A DNA stretch of 25,565 nt from Bacillota bacterium (GTDB lineage Bacteria > Bacillota > Negativicutes > Sporomusales > Sporomusaceae): contig JAEZVB010000004.1 in assembly GCA_023443285.1 (NCBI GenBank), positions 1-25,565 on the forward strand. Reading direction: 5' to 3'. Shown one piece after another: positions 14,293-22,968 of this stretch (its first letter is position 1; every line of letters begins with the position of its first letter). The position numbers and the translations under genes were made by a program. Below the pieces are notes generated by a model. The model was not told the origin of the DNA and did no database searches. It saw nothing but the letters and a program-made list of their open reading frames with translations.

Positions 14293-15024
14293 ATGGTCAG
14301 TTCTATCGGCAGTAATTCCAATACCCAGTATAATTACTACAATTCAGTTATCCGTCAGTTATATGGCAACAATACTGCGAATGCTGCTGCCATATTGTCA
14401 GGCCAGAAGAATATTAGCAGCTATGTTTCGCAGAGTGTTGCAAATAAGACGCAGTTAAGTAACACGCTGCGTGATGTCCGCGAGTCTTTCAACGACCTAA
14501 AATCTGCTGCGCAAGTGCTTACTGCCAGCAACCAAAGCAGCGTGTTTAAAAAATCTGATAGCAGTGCGATTGTTAGTGCAGTACAGGAATTTGCCGACAA
14601 ATATAATAAAACAGTGGAAACATTGCAGGATAATAAAGATGTACTAAATAACAAGCTGCTCAAAAATCTTACAAATTCCGCCAATGACAATAAAACCAGG
14701 CTGGCGGATATCGGGATTACGGTTAATGGTGACAAAACGCTAACTATTGATAAAGATAAGCTGAAGCAAGCTATAAGTACCAATGTGTCGACTGTAAAAA
14801 CTGCCTTAGGCAGTGCTGGAGGGTTAGCCAGCAAAGTATCCAAAGTGGCTACCAATGCCCTAACACAACCCATGGCGGCCATGGTGAATTCGAATAATTC
14901 TGTTAACCAGAGGACACTACATGCTCAATATCAGGCGCAACTTAGCCAATATCTCAACAATACATATACTGCTTCTTTCGGGCAGCTTTATGGGATAGGC
15001 GGTTTGGTGGATACAGTAATTTAA
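14293..15024 (+). CDS. Orphan FliD C-terminal-domain-like protein
   Basis: This 243-residue Asn/Ser/Gln-rich protein has no signal peptide. Residues about 95-170 resemble the C-terminal part of flagellar cap protein FliD: FADKYNKTVETLQ, then ADIGITVNGDKTLTIDKDKL and a nearby VKTAL; the last residues (GIGGLVDTVI) also fit. FliD caps the filament, but a full FliD is over 400 residues and normally lies beside fliC/fliS. Here the gene stands alone, with the N-terminal part replaced by a polar Tyr/Asn-rich stretch (1-60). It may be a secreted flagellar accessory or a degenerate cap-like protein. Start ATG has AGGTGATAAT ahead. Low-cysteine (none) composition fits an exported flagellar protein. Confidence 0.6.
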   Translation: MVSSIGSNSNTQYNYYNSVIRQLYGNNTANAAAILSGQKNISSYVSQSVANKTQLSNTLRDVRESFNDLKSAAQVLTASNQSSVFKKSDSSAIVSAVQEFADKYNKTVETLQDNKDVLNNKLLKNLTNSANDNKTRLADIGITVNGDKTLTIDKDKLKQAISTNVSTVKTALGSAGGLASKVSKVATNALTQPMAAMVNSNNSVNQRTLHAQYQAQLSQYLNNTYTASFGQLYGIGGLVDTVI

Positions 15025-15046
15025 GTTTTGCAAATAGGGTCTAAAT

Positions 15047-15092
15047 TAATGAAGGTCTGAATTTTGTACTAACAAAATTCAGACCTTCATTA
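15047..15092. terminator. 21-bp perfect inverted repeat after the FliD-like gene
   Basis: Stem 15047-15067/15072-15092 (core GAAGGTCTGAATTTTGT) with a 4-nt loop. No T-run follows on the plus strand, so termination relies on the stem, or the hairpin protects the mRNA end. Confidence 0.5.
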
Positions 15093-15412
15093 AAATTGTA
15101 ACACGCGTACTAAAAAAACAGTACACAGTTAACAATCGATACAATTATGTGTAATAGAGAAATACTGTTGAATATACAAAAAACACTAAATTGTTTTTTG
15201 TATATTTTAACAAATAGACTATAATTGGCAGGTATCCATGCGTTATAATGAGAAAGTATACAGTATTAATAGTGCATTGATTTTAATAGTACTTAATAGA
15301 TAGGAGATGATGACAAAAGTACACGGGAGAAGTACTTCGGTCTGTTCTGCAAAGGTGAACGTTTTAGCAAAAGTATGACTAAGTAAGGACAAGTGAATTA
15401 AGAAAGGTAGGG
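15093..15412 (+). promoter_or_regulatory. 320-bp AT-rich upstream region of the symporter gene
   Basis: This holds a 15-bp perfect inverted repeat (15171-15185 with 15192-15206, AATATACAAAAAACA arms, 6-nt loop) and a TATAAT at 15244-15249 without a convincing -35 at 17 bp. The inverted repeat lies about 40 bp upstream of that -10, a position suiting an activator or repressor site. Otherwise no gene is seen. Confidence 0.4.
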
Positions 15413-16714
15413 ATGAAAGTGAAACAGTATCAAAAACTCATTTTAGGCTTCTGTCTTGGTGTTATTGTTGGACTTATCGCGTATTATACATTGCCTGAAA
15501 AAGCTTATCCCTGGATGAAAGCATGGACGGATGTTTGTACCTTGACTGGTGCCATTTTCCTCAAAATGATTTTCATGGTTGTTGTTCCTTTGCTAGTTTC
15601 GGCATTAATGCTTGGCGTTTATGAACTGGGTAAAGGCCGCAGCTTGGGTAAAGTCGCCAAGCGGTCATTAGCATTTACTCTTTTGTTAAGCATAATTGCG
15701 GTTTTTCTTGCCGTAGGGCTGACCAATGTGATGCAGCCTGGTGTTGGACTTCAGTTTGACAAGGATCAGCTTGCCAAAAATCAGGGTGTTATCGCTATTG
15801 ACAAAAATATGAAAGCTGCCCAAGCCAAACCTTGGACTAACTATATTACTGACCTGATTCCGCAGAATCCGATCGACTCAGCTGCCAGAGCCTTCGGCGG
15901 CGAAATTATTGCGGTGATGGTATTTGCCTTGATGTTTGGTTATGCTCTCAGCATTTGCGTTAAAGATGATAATCATCCATTTGTCAAAATGCTGGAAGCC
16001 GTTTTCGATTGTTCATTAAAAATTATTGACTGGGCAATGCAAATTGCTCCTTATGGTATTTTTGCCATTGTATTTAATACTACCTACCGGATGGGTGCTG
16101 GCTTCCTGGCAAACGTCGCTTACTTTGTTATCGTTGTTGTACTGAGTTTATTAATTCAGCAGTTTGTTGTATATGCTCTTGCTCTTAAGATTTTTGGTAA
16201 AACAAATCCCTGGACGTACTTTAAGAACTCCAAAGAAGCCTATGTATATGCATTTTCAACCGCATCTTCCAATGCTACATTGCCGATTGCCTTAGAAGTT
16301 GCCGAGAAAAAATTAAAAATTCCCCCGCAAATTGCACGGTTTGTATTAACCTGCGGCGCCTCTGCTAACCAAAATGGCTCAGGCTTGTACGAAGGTGCTG
16401 TATTACTGTTCTTGGCTCAGGTATTTGGCGTTGAGTTGACAATGGGTCAGCAAGTGGTAGTTGTGTTAACTGCTGTCCTCGGTGGTGTCGGTACTGCCGG
16501 TGTTCCTGGCGGTACATTGCCGATTATTGCGATTTTGTGTGTAAATGTTGGCGTCCCGGTAGAAGGCTTAGGCTTGATTCTCGGCGTTGACCGTTTCCTG
16601 GATATGTGCAGAACGACTATCAATGTATCTGGCGACTTGGTTATTGCCAAATTAGTTAGTGCTGGTTTTGAATCAGACATTCCTAAGTCGACTCAAACAG
16701 GAATAAACGCCTAA
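15413..16714 (+). CDS. Dicarboxylate/amino acid:cation symporter (DAACS family)
   Basis: This 433-residue inner-membrane protein has eight expected transmembrane segments and two hairpin loops. Family signatures: the serine-rich hairpin SSNATLPIALE (about residue 285), NQNGSGLYEGA (about 318; NMDG in well-studied members), GTAGVPGG in the second hairpin, and DRFLDMCRTTINVSGD near the end. It takes up glutamate, aspartate or C4-dicarboxylates with Na+ or H+. The NQNGS variant of the NMDGT motif is notable, as this site helps bind cation and substrate, so the exact substrate is uncertain. ATG at 15413 has AAAGG 5 nt upstream. A terminator follows at 16771. Confidence 0.93.
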   Translation: MKVKQYQKLILGFCLGVIVGLIAYYTLPEKAYPWMKAWTDVCTLTGAIFLKMIFMVVVPLLVSALMLGVYELGKGRSLGKVAKRSLAFTLLLSIIAVFLAVGLTNVMQPGVGLQFDKDQLAKNQGVIAIDKNMKAAQAKPWTNYITDLIPQNPIDSAARAFGGEIIAVMVFALMFGYALSICVKDDNHPFVKMLEAVFDCSLKIIDWAMQIAPYGIFAIVFNTTYRMGAGFLANVAYFVIVVVLSLLIQQFVVYALALKIFGKTNPWTYFKNSKEAYVYAFSTASSNATLPIALEVAEKKLKIPPQIARFVLTCGASANQNGSGLYEGAVLLFLAQVFGVELTMGQQVVVVLTAVLGGVGTAGVPGGTLPIIAILCVNVGVPVEGLGLILGVDRFLDMCRTTINVSGDLVIAKLVSAGFESDIPKSTQTGINA

Positions 16715-16770
16715 TTCTAATAATAAGGGAACACCGATTTTGCTGATCCCTGATCCATAATTAAAATCTG

Positions 16771-16800
16771 GAGTCGCCGTAAGGCGGCTCTTTTCTATTT
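16771..16800 (+). terminator. Rho-independent terminator after symporter
   Basis: An 8-bp stem (GAGTCGCC at 16771-16778 with GGCGGCTC at 16783-16790, one G-T pair) has a GTAA loop and is followed by TTTTCTATTT. Confidence 0.85.
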
Positions 16801-16905
16801 ATTTAAACGGAATTATAATAAGAGAGAACATTTGTTGCGGACTCGCTAGTGGTGTTGACGGAATAAGAAGAGTGTGCGGCTTGCTGGGGAAGGAGCAGGG
16901 TAGCT

Positions 16906-18108
16906 TTGAATTGGCAAAAAAATCTTTGGACTTTAGCTTTTGCAGTGATGTTATCAGGATCAAGTTATACTATGCTTGTGCCGTTTTTACCGTTATATCT
17001 TTTGGATATTGGAGCAAGTCCCCAAACGGTCAACATGTGGTCAGGTCTGGTGCTATCAGTTACGTTTTTGGTGGCTGCCATACTGGCTCCATACTGGGGG
17101 CGATGTGCCGACAGAAGTGGCCGGCGCCGGATGGTTATGCGTTCAGGCTTCAGTTTGGCAGTGGTTTATTTTCTGGGAGCGCTGGTAAGAAATCCACTGG
17201 ATTTATTTTTTGTAAGACTGCTACAAGGCTTTGCCAATGGTTTTTTACCTGCGGCTATGGCGATTGTAGCCGCTTCGACACCAAAGGAGCATTTGGGTTT
17301 TAGCATGGGTATTATGCAAACCACATTACTGATTGGTGGCATTTTGGGGCCGCTGGTGGGCGGGACACTTTCGCATATTTTCGGTATGCGCCTTTCCTTT
17401 GTGGTTGCGGCAGTCATCATTTTTTGCAGTACTATGCTAGTGGGCGCGTTGGTAGTGGAGCCTGAGACTAAACGCAAATCTATCTGCGAGGAAACTAGCG
17501 GCATCTGGGAAGATTTAAAATTAGCGTTAACCAATCGAAGGCTAGTGAAGATGCTGCTGCTTGTGTTTGCTGTGCAAGCAGTTAGCATGGTGTTGCAGCC
17601 GGTCATAGCCTTGTATGTGGCTGAACTGCAGGGAACCCTGGAAGGGGTTGCGTTTAAAGCAGGATTGGTATTTAGCCTGGCTGGTATTGCCGGCGCCGTG
17701 GCCGCACCTGTATGGGGGCGGCTGGGACAAGCACAAGGTTATTTTGGAGTAATGGTGATTGCTTTTCTGGGAGCCGGAGTCTTTAATCTGTGGCAGTTTT
17801 TTGCCAACGATATTTATCAGTTTGGCATGCTACAGTTTTTCTATGGGTTATTCATTGTGGGGGTATTCCCGGCCATTAATGCGGTTGCTATATCTTCTGC
17901 CTCTGCCGATGCACAAGGTCGTGTTTTTGGTTTGACAACAACGGCTAATCAGTTGGGGCAAATGCTAGGTCCGATGGTAGGTGGCGTGATTAGCTCCTGG
18001 CTGGGAATTGTTTCGGTGTTTCTCTTTACCGGTAGTGTGCTTCTGGTGCTTGGCGCTCTGGTGTTTTATGCCTTTGTGTATTGTCCACGGGCGCAGACAC
18101 AATCATAA
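16906..18108 (+). CDS. Major facilitator superfamily transporter (DHA1-like)
   Basis: This 400-residue, 12-helix MFS protein has motif A between helices 2 and 3 (GRCADRSGRRRM, about 65-77), a GILGPLVGG motif-C-like helix 5, and a second motif-A-like loop (WGRLGQAQGY) in the second half. This arrangement fits drug/H+ antiporters and sugar-efflux members; substrate unknown. Start TTG at 16906 with AGGAG about 10 nt upstream is likely. The stop codon lies within the terminator stem shared with the convergent histidine kinase gene. Confidence 0.9.
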   Translation: MNWQKNLWTLAFAVMLSGSSYTMLVPFLPLYLLDIGASPQTVNMWSGLVLSVTFLVAAILAPYWGRCADRSGRRRMVMRSGFSLAVVYFLGALVRNPLDLFFVRLLQGFANGFLPAAMAIVAASTPKEHLGFSMGIMQTTLLIGGILGPLVGGTLSHIFGMRLSFVVAAVIIFCSTMLVGALVVEPETKRKSICEETSGIWEDLKLALTNRRLVKMLLLVFAVQAVSMVLQPVIALYVAELQGTLEGVAFKAGLVFSLAGIAGAVAAPVWGRLGQAQGYFGVMVIAFLGAGVFNLWQFFANDIYQFGMLQFFYGLFIVGVFPAINAVAISSASADAQGRVFGLTTTANQLGQMLGPMVGGVISSWLGIVSVFLFTGSVLLVLGALVFYAFVYCPRAQTQS

Positions 18109-18157
18109 GAAAAATCCCATTTAGATGCCTATGGACGTCTAAATGGGATTTTTCTTA
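18106..18157. terminator. Shared bidirectional terminator containing both stop codons
   Basis: A 20-21-bp stem (18106-18126 with 18137-18157) has A5 on one side and T5 on the other, so it acts in both directions. The stop codons of both convergent genes (18106-18108 and 18155-18157) form its base. Confidence 0.88.
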
Positions 18158-20509
18158 GCTTGTATCTTTGCCGGGAGGCGCCTTGGCTAACAAGAAAAAG
18201 AATACATTCTCAAGCCCTTGTTCATCCCGGAGGGTCTGGATAATATTATATTGATCAGATAACACACTATCAATGATAATTATGTTCGGCATCTCAGTTT
18301 TTGCTTTGCGGATGCATTCCTGTATGCCGAAAGCACTGCAAACCGTAAAACCGCTGGAAGTCAAAGCATTGGTCAGACTTTGAAGGATGTCCTGATCTTC
18401 GTCAACAATCAGGATGTTTTTTGGGGTATTATCAAACGACAGCAGTGTGGCTACTTCATTTAATAATAATTTCATATTTACCGGTTTGGTTAAATAACGG
18501 TTTACGCCGACCTGCCAGCCACGGCGCTGATCCTCAACAACGGAAAGAATGACAATCGGGATATGCTGGGTATCAAGATTGTTCTTGAGAGCTGCGGCTA
18601 CGTCAAGGCCGTTCATCTGGGGCATCATGACGTCGAGGATAATAAGATCGGGTATGACGTACTCCTCCTGCTGAACGGCGGCGTGTACCATTTCTAAGGC
18701 GTGGACTCCATTGGCGGCTTCCTGAATGAAATAACCGGCGGCTTCCAGTTCCTGACGCAGTAAGGTGCGGATATTGCTATCGTCATCGACAATAAGTATG
18801 TTTTTGGCATGGCCGTTAAGCGAGGCGGTTTCCGAGACGTGGTATTTGACCTGATAAAGTAAAGGCTTGACGTCAAGTGATGCCGGATTTAGGGATGGCC
18901 GGGCTAGTGGTAATGAGAAGGAAAATGTGCTGCCTTTTCCCAGGGTGCTTTCTGCCCATATTTGGCCGCCATGGTGTTCGATAATCTGTTTGCAGATAGG
19001 CAGTCCTAGGCCAGTTCCCTGGGGCTTTTCTGTAAGTGTATCGCCAATTTGCTTAAACTTCTCAAATATGGTTGCTAGAGCCTCGTCAGGTATTCCGATG
19101 CCTGTGTCAGAGATGCTGACAACTACCTGATTGCCGAGTCGCTTGGCGCTGCAGGTGATAGTGCCTTGGTAAGTAAACTTGATGGAGTTAGATAGTAGGT
19201 TGAGCATAACTTGAAGAATTCTGTCGGGATCACCAGTGACTACTGGCAGATTGCCCTCAACATCAGAAAACACCGTAAGATTTTTGCCTGCCCATAGAGA
19301 TTCTGAAGAGTTTACGGCGCGGGACAGGATGTCCTTGAGGGAAAGGGGTTCGGCTTTCCACTCGATTTTGCCTGACTCCATTTTAGCCAGATCAAGTACA
19401 TCATTGATTAGGTTTGTCAGGCGTTCGCCTTCACTAACGATAATATTGATATTATTGGAAGTTTGCTGCATGGCTTTGGTGACGCGGGGATTATCAATAA
19501 TTACTGCTGGGAAGATGAGAGTATCCAGCTTTTTTTGAATAATTTGGGCAAACCCGAGAATGGAGGTTAACGGAGTTCTAAGTTCGTGTGATACGGTAGA
19601 TAGAAAACTAGATTTCATTTCATCTAATTGTTTCAAATCGGCGTAAGCCTGTTTTAATTCAACGGTTCGTTCATTAACAAGGGTTTCCAGGTTTTGATTA
19701 TTTAGCCGCAGCTTTTCCCGCATATGGTCAAAGGTTTGGGCTAGGTAACCGATCTCGTCCCGGGAGGAAGCGGTAATGGCTGTATCCAGATCGCCTGCTG
19801 CCAGACGGTTGGCGGCATTGATTAGTGCATTAACCGGTTTTATCAAGGAACTGGTTAAGAGCCAGGCTACGGAAATAATAAGCAGCCAGCCGACAAGAAA
19901 GGCGAGTGCGGTTTGCCTGGCCGTATTATCGATTATCTTATCGACAAAGCTTTTATTAGCACCAACATACCAGATGCCGATAATCTGTCCGGTACTATCG
20001 CGCAACGGTTTATAAGCTGCCTGATATTTTACGCCGAGAACATTGGCTTCCCCTAAGAAATTCTGACCGGCATGTAGGACAACCTGCGCTACTTCGGGAG
20101 ACACCTTGGTGCCAATAGCTCGTTTGTCTTGGAACATGACATTGGTGGCTACCCGGGTATCTCCCAGAAAGATAGAGCAGGTGTCGTCAGTCAGTTGATT
20201 TACCTCATCAATAAACGGGAAGAATTCATTGATGGGAATCTTGCCTTTAAACAGTTTGCCATCCCGTACATCCCAGTCGCCGGGATAGCGGCTGTTTAGC
20301 AGTGCTTCTGCCAGCCTGAGATCAGCCTTTACCTTTTCAATGGCCACAAGTTCGGCCTCATGGCGAATGTGCTGAGTTGTCCATAGTAAGGTTAGACATA
20401 ATCCGCAAATAAAGGCTATGCTGATGAAAACAATAAAGCGCCAGCGTATAGAATAGCGCCCAAAAGTGCGAGGGGTTTTGGGGCGGGTGGTACTTACCTG
20501 TGTTTGCAA
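18155..20509 (-). CDS. Membrane hybrid sensor histidine kinase with two receiver domains
   Basis: This 784-residue protein has TM1 at 23-45, an extracytoplasmic single-Cache-like sensor (about 50-195, with YQAAYKPLRDSTGQIIGIWY), TM2 at 200-223, HAMP (about 215-270), HisKA with His308 in SHELRTP, an N box (LNLLSNSIKF), G1 DTGIGIP and G2 GTGLGLPI. REC1 (569-690) has Asp576/577, Asp626 and Lys675. REC2 (698-784) keeps Asp747 but stops before the usual lysine, with Ala775 near that site. The start is TTG at 20509 with GGAGGG 8 nt upstream; the only nearby ATG is out of frame. It is third in an operon after HD-GYP and response-regulator genes. Confidence 0.92.
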   Translation of the reverse strand: MQTQVSTTRPKTPRTFGRYSIRWRFIVFISIAFICGLCLTLLWTTQHIRHEAELVAIEKVKADLRLAEALLNSRYPGDWDVRDGKLFKGKIPINEFFPFIDEVNQLTDDTCSIFLGDTRVATNVMFQDKRAIGTKVSPEVAQVVLHAGQNFLGEANVLGVKYQAAYKPLRDSTGQIIGIWYVGANKSFVDKIIDNTARQTALAFLVGWLLIISVAWLLTSSLIKPVNALINAANRLAAGDLDTAITASSRDEIGYLAQTFDHMREKLRLNNQNLETLVNERTVELKQAYADLKQLDEMKSSFLSTVSHELRTPLTSILGFAQIIQKKLDTLIFPAVIIDNPRVTKAMQQTSNNINIIVSEGERLTNLINDVLDLAKMESGKIEWKAEPLSLKDILSRAVNSSESLWAGKNLTVFSDVEGNLPVVTGDPDRILQVMLNLLSNSIKFTYQGTITCSAKRLGNQVVVSISDTGIGIPDEALATIFEKFKQIGDTLTEKPQGTGLGLPICKQIIEHHGGQIWAESTLGKGSTFSFSLPLARPSLNPASLDVKPLLYQVKYHVSETASLNGHAKNILIVDDDSNIRTLLRQELEAAGYFIQEAANGVHALEMVHAAVQQEEYVIPDLIILDVMMPQMNGLDVAAALKNNLDTQHIPIVILSVVEDQRRGWQVGVNRYLTKPVNMKLLLNEVATLLSFDNTPKNILIVDEDQDILQSLTNALTSSGFTVCSAFGIQECIRKAKTEMPNIIIIDSVLSDQYNIIQTLRDEQGLENVFFFLLAKAPPGKDTS

Positions 20510-20527
20510 GTGGCATCCCTCCGCTAG

Positions 20528-20908
20528 TTAAATTCCGGTGTCTATATGTAATATGCTGATGGCCTTACTCAAAATAGCATCCGGATCAAATGGCTTAAAA
20601 ACATACTCATCAGCGCCAGCTTCCAGTCCTTTTTGCCGGTCTGTCTCCTGTCCTTTGGCTGTTAACAGAATAACATAGCAGTTGGTTTGCTGTTTTATTT
20701 GGCGGCAGGCATCATATCCGTTTAATTTTGGCATCATGATGTCAAGAAAAATGATTTCCGGCGATTGATTTACAGCTAAGGCTAGTCCTTCTTCGCCGTC
20801 TTTGGCCAGCAGGATTTCAACTCCCAGATCTTCTAGGTCTTCAAAGGTCTGTTCAAGTAAGGCGCGGATATGGGGCTCATCATCAACAATCAGGATTTTT
20901 TTGTTCAT
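20528..20908 (-). CDS. Single-domain response regulator (CheY-like)
   Basis: This 126-residue receiver has no output domain. It carries Asp9, Asp10 and Glu11 for Mg, phospho-acceptor Asp56 (FLDIMMPKLNG), Thr83 in LLTAKGQ and Lys105 in FKPF. It starts at 20908 with GGAGG upstream; the longer frame reaching 21142 lies inside the preceding gene and is not used. It overlaps the HD-GYP gene by 26 nt and precedes the hybrid kinase by 18 nt, so it is probably a phosphorelay intermediate of this kinase. Confidence 0.93.
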   Translation of the reverse strand: MNKKILIVDDEPHIRALLEQTFEDLEDLGVEILLAKDGEEGLALAVNQSPEIIFLDIMMPKLNGYDACRQIKQQTNCYVILLTAKGQETDRQKGLEAGADEYVFKPFDPDAILSKAISILHIDTGI

Positions 20909-22640
20909 TTTTGTTTTTTCCTCCGATACTAGTAAGGGATGCAAACCACATTTTGTCTGAATGGAGAATATGAGCCAGTGCGTCAACGGCCTGGCTGTCC
21001 AAATAGCCGGCTGCCGCTTCGTCGCGAAGAATATCCAAGGCTTCGGTCGTAGATACCGGTGAACGGTAAGGGCGGTCAGTAGCAGTGAGTGCTTCGAAAA
21101 CATCGGCGACACTGACAATTTTGGCTTCCAGTAAGATTTCATTGTCAGTTAAGCCTTTGGGGTAGCCGCAACCATTGAGACGTTCATGGTGCTGATAGGC
21201 AATATGTGGGATACGCCCCAGCTCAGTAGGAAACGGAATTTTTTTTAATATTCGATAACTTTTTTCGGCATGGCTCTGAATTTGTTGGAATTCTTGTTTA
21301 ATCAAATTGCCTCGGGCAACACATAAGGCCTCTTCTTCTTCCGGCCAAATAAAAGGGAGGGAATTTCCCGTTAAATCTATGTAATACCTCTTCGTAAGGT
21401 CTTTAATCTCCTGGCATTGATCGGCTGATAGGACATGCGCATCATTTAGCTTGCAAATCAGAGATATTTCCCGCGAAAGATCTTGTCCGGTGGTAGCGGT
21501 AATGAAATCAAAGCGGGTTTTAATGGCAAGTAGACGGTCAGGGGAAAGCCGGCTTCGCTTGGTTAAAATAGCCTCAGGTACACCAATTTTGCCAATATCA
21601 TGGAGTAGCGCAGCATACTCAATTTCCTGGAGCTTAACAAGAGGCTTTCGGGTGCTAGTGTCTCCTTGGGATTTACTGTGCAGCTGGTTCAAGGTTTTGG
21701 CAATGGCTAAAGAAATACTGGCAACTCGGGTGGAGTGACCGGCTGTGCAGTCATCACGCTCGTCAATGGTGGCGCTGGCGGACAGAATAATCGCATAGGC
21801 CATGCTTTCCAGTTCTTTGAATAAACGGGCTGTTTCAAAGGCATTGGCGGCATGGGCGGCAATGAGCTCAGTCAGCTTTAAATCTTCGGAAGAAAAAGCT
21901 TCATTCCTGATTTTACAATATAAGCTTAAGACTCCCAGCACACGGTTTTCCATTTTGAGCGGTACGCATAACAGTGGATCAGGACGTGCGCCTACGACTG
22001 CCAGGCGAGAATCAGTGCTTGCTGAGTCAATAATCTCTGCTTTGCCGCTGGCAAAGACGATTTCAGCCAGTTTGTTTGCTGCCGCAATTAGTTCTGCGGG
22101 AGCTTGGTTATTACCGAAACTGGCAATAACATATAATGTATTTGTTGACGGGCGGCATAGCATTAATGAACCAGCACTGGCTTTGGTGAACTTTTGCACT
22201 TCTGATAGGAGGATGTGTGCCAGCTTCTCTGAATCAAGACAGGAACCCATTTTTTCCCCCAAGAGGTGTAAGAGTGCCAGTTCGCGGTAGCGATTAAGAC
22301 TATCCTGGGCAATAGAGCGGCGTTCCCACTGTAGTTGCGCCGTATGGGAGAGTAACATCCCCCAAAATTTGGCCAGGGTGTTGGTTAATGTAAGTTGTAG
22401 ATTGTGCGAGAGGGTTTTGATAGTTACTGTGCCTATTTGCTGGTTTTCGACTACAATTGCGCTTTGTGATAGTAGTGGTGCATCTTTATCTGAAGCTGGA
22501 TAAGCGAAAAATAGATTACCAAGGGAGTCGTGAATTTCAAATATTGCATGTGGTGGTAAAGCGCCAGTGCAAGTAACCAAATGCTGGATAAAATCTTTTT
22601 TCAACAGCCGGTGGAGCTGAAAAATGGAAGGTGGGTGCAT
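20883..22640 (-). CDS. GAF-HD-GYP protein with inserted segment
   Basis: In numbering from the longer start at 22658 (591 residues), a GAF-like domain covers about 125-285 and an HD-GYP domain 290-570. HD-GYP ligands are His308 (HSTRV), His353-Asp354 (LLHDIGK), His463, His490-His491 and GYP 498-500. The distance from HD to the next metal histidine is 110, against 29 in the small HD-GYP of this window, so about 80 extra residues (380-460) are inserted. Catalysis of c-di-GMP hydrolysis looks possible. I chose the Met at 22640 because AAAGGA lies 9 nt upstream, while the first Met has none. It is the first gene of the operon with the response regulator and hybrid kinase. Confidence 0.9.
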   Translation of the reverse strand: MHPPSIFQLHRLLKKDFIQHLVTCTGALPPHAIFEIHDSLGNLFFAYPASDKDAPLLSQSAIVVENQQIGTVTIKTLSHNLQLTLTNTLAKFWGMLLSHTAQLQWERRSIAQDSLNRYRELALLHLLGEKMGSCLDSEKLAHILLSEVQKFTKASAGSLMLCRPSTNTLYVIASFGNNQAPAELIAAANKLAEIVFASGKAEIIDSASTDSRLAVVGARPDPLLCVPLKMENRVLGVLSLYCKIRNEAFSSEDLKLTELIAAHAANAFETARLFKELESMAYAIILSASATIDERDDCTAGHSTRVASISLAIAKTLNQLHSKSQGDTSTRKPLVKLQEIEYAALLHDIGKIGVPEAILTKRSRLSPDRLLAIKTRFDFITATTGQDLSREISLICKLNDAHVLSADQCQEIKDLTKRYYIDLTGNSLPFIWPEEEEALCVARGNLIKQEFQQIQSHAEKSYRILKKIPFPTELGRIPHIAYQHHERLNGCGYPKGLTDNEILLEAKIVSVADVFEALTATDRPYRSPVSTTEALDILRDEAAAGYLDSQAVDALAHILHSDKMWFASLTSIGGKNKNEQKNPDC

Positions 22641-22968
22641 AGGAGGAAGTCCTTTCATCCAAATTATTGCAATGCGCGATTATATGCATAATAGTACACC
22701 TTGTTTGCCTTCCACTTATTTCTACAAATACTTTAATTTCCCTGCAAGTTTTTGGGTATATAGCAATGCTCGCTGTGTTATTTTTCACATAAAAAAATAT
22801 AAAAAAAACTATACAAAATTCAGGGCAAATGTGGTAACATGTTATCGGAGTTGCACAAGTCGTCTTTACTAGCTGGTATTCATGGGAAATCAGACTGATG
22901 GCTTGGGTAAACTCCAGAAAAAAATCGACTTATATCCCTAGGGGGAATAAGAACGGAGGTAATGAATA
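22641..22968. promoter_or_regulatory. Divergent intergenic region, AT-rich
   Basis: This 328-bp stretch lies between divergent HD-GYP and ECF genes. It has a run of AT-rich DNA near 22785-22820. A possible TTGCAC (22852) - 17 bp - TGGTAT promoter points to the ECF gene. A GGAGTT...AACTCC pair (about 22848-22917) could close a folded leader. No known riboswitch core is recognised. Confidence 0.25.

Noticed and set aside
16872..17303. 143-codon frame overlapping the MFS start
   Set aside because: It is an alternative frame inside a clearly coding transporter gene and has no family signal.
20883..21142. Longer start for the single-domain response regulator
   Set aside because: The extra residues lie in a shadow frame of the HD-GYP gene; the Met at 20908 has GGAGG and begins the receiver fold exactly.
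22624..22872. 82-codon plus-strand frame in the HD-GYP/ECF intergenic region
   Set aside because: It overlaps the HD-GYP start region and AT-rich DNA, has no ribosome binding site and no protein-like pattern.
22848..22960. Vitamin riboswitch in front of the ECF S component
   Set aside because: Only a weak GGAGTT/AACTCC pairing is visible; TPP, FMN, cobalamin and THF cores were not found.
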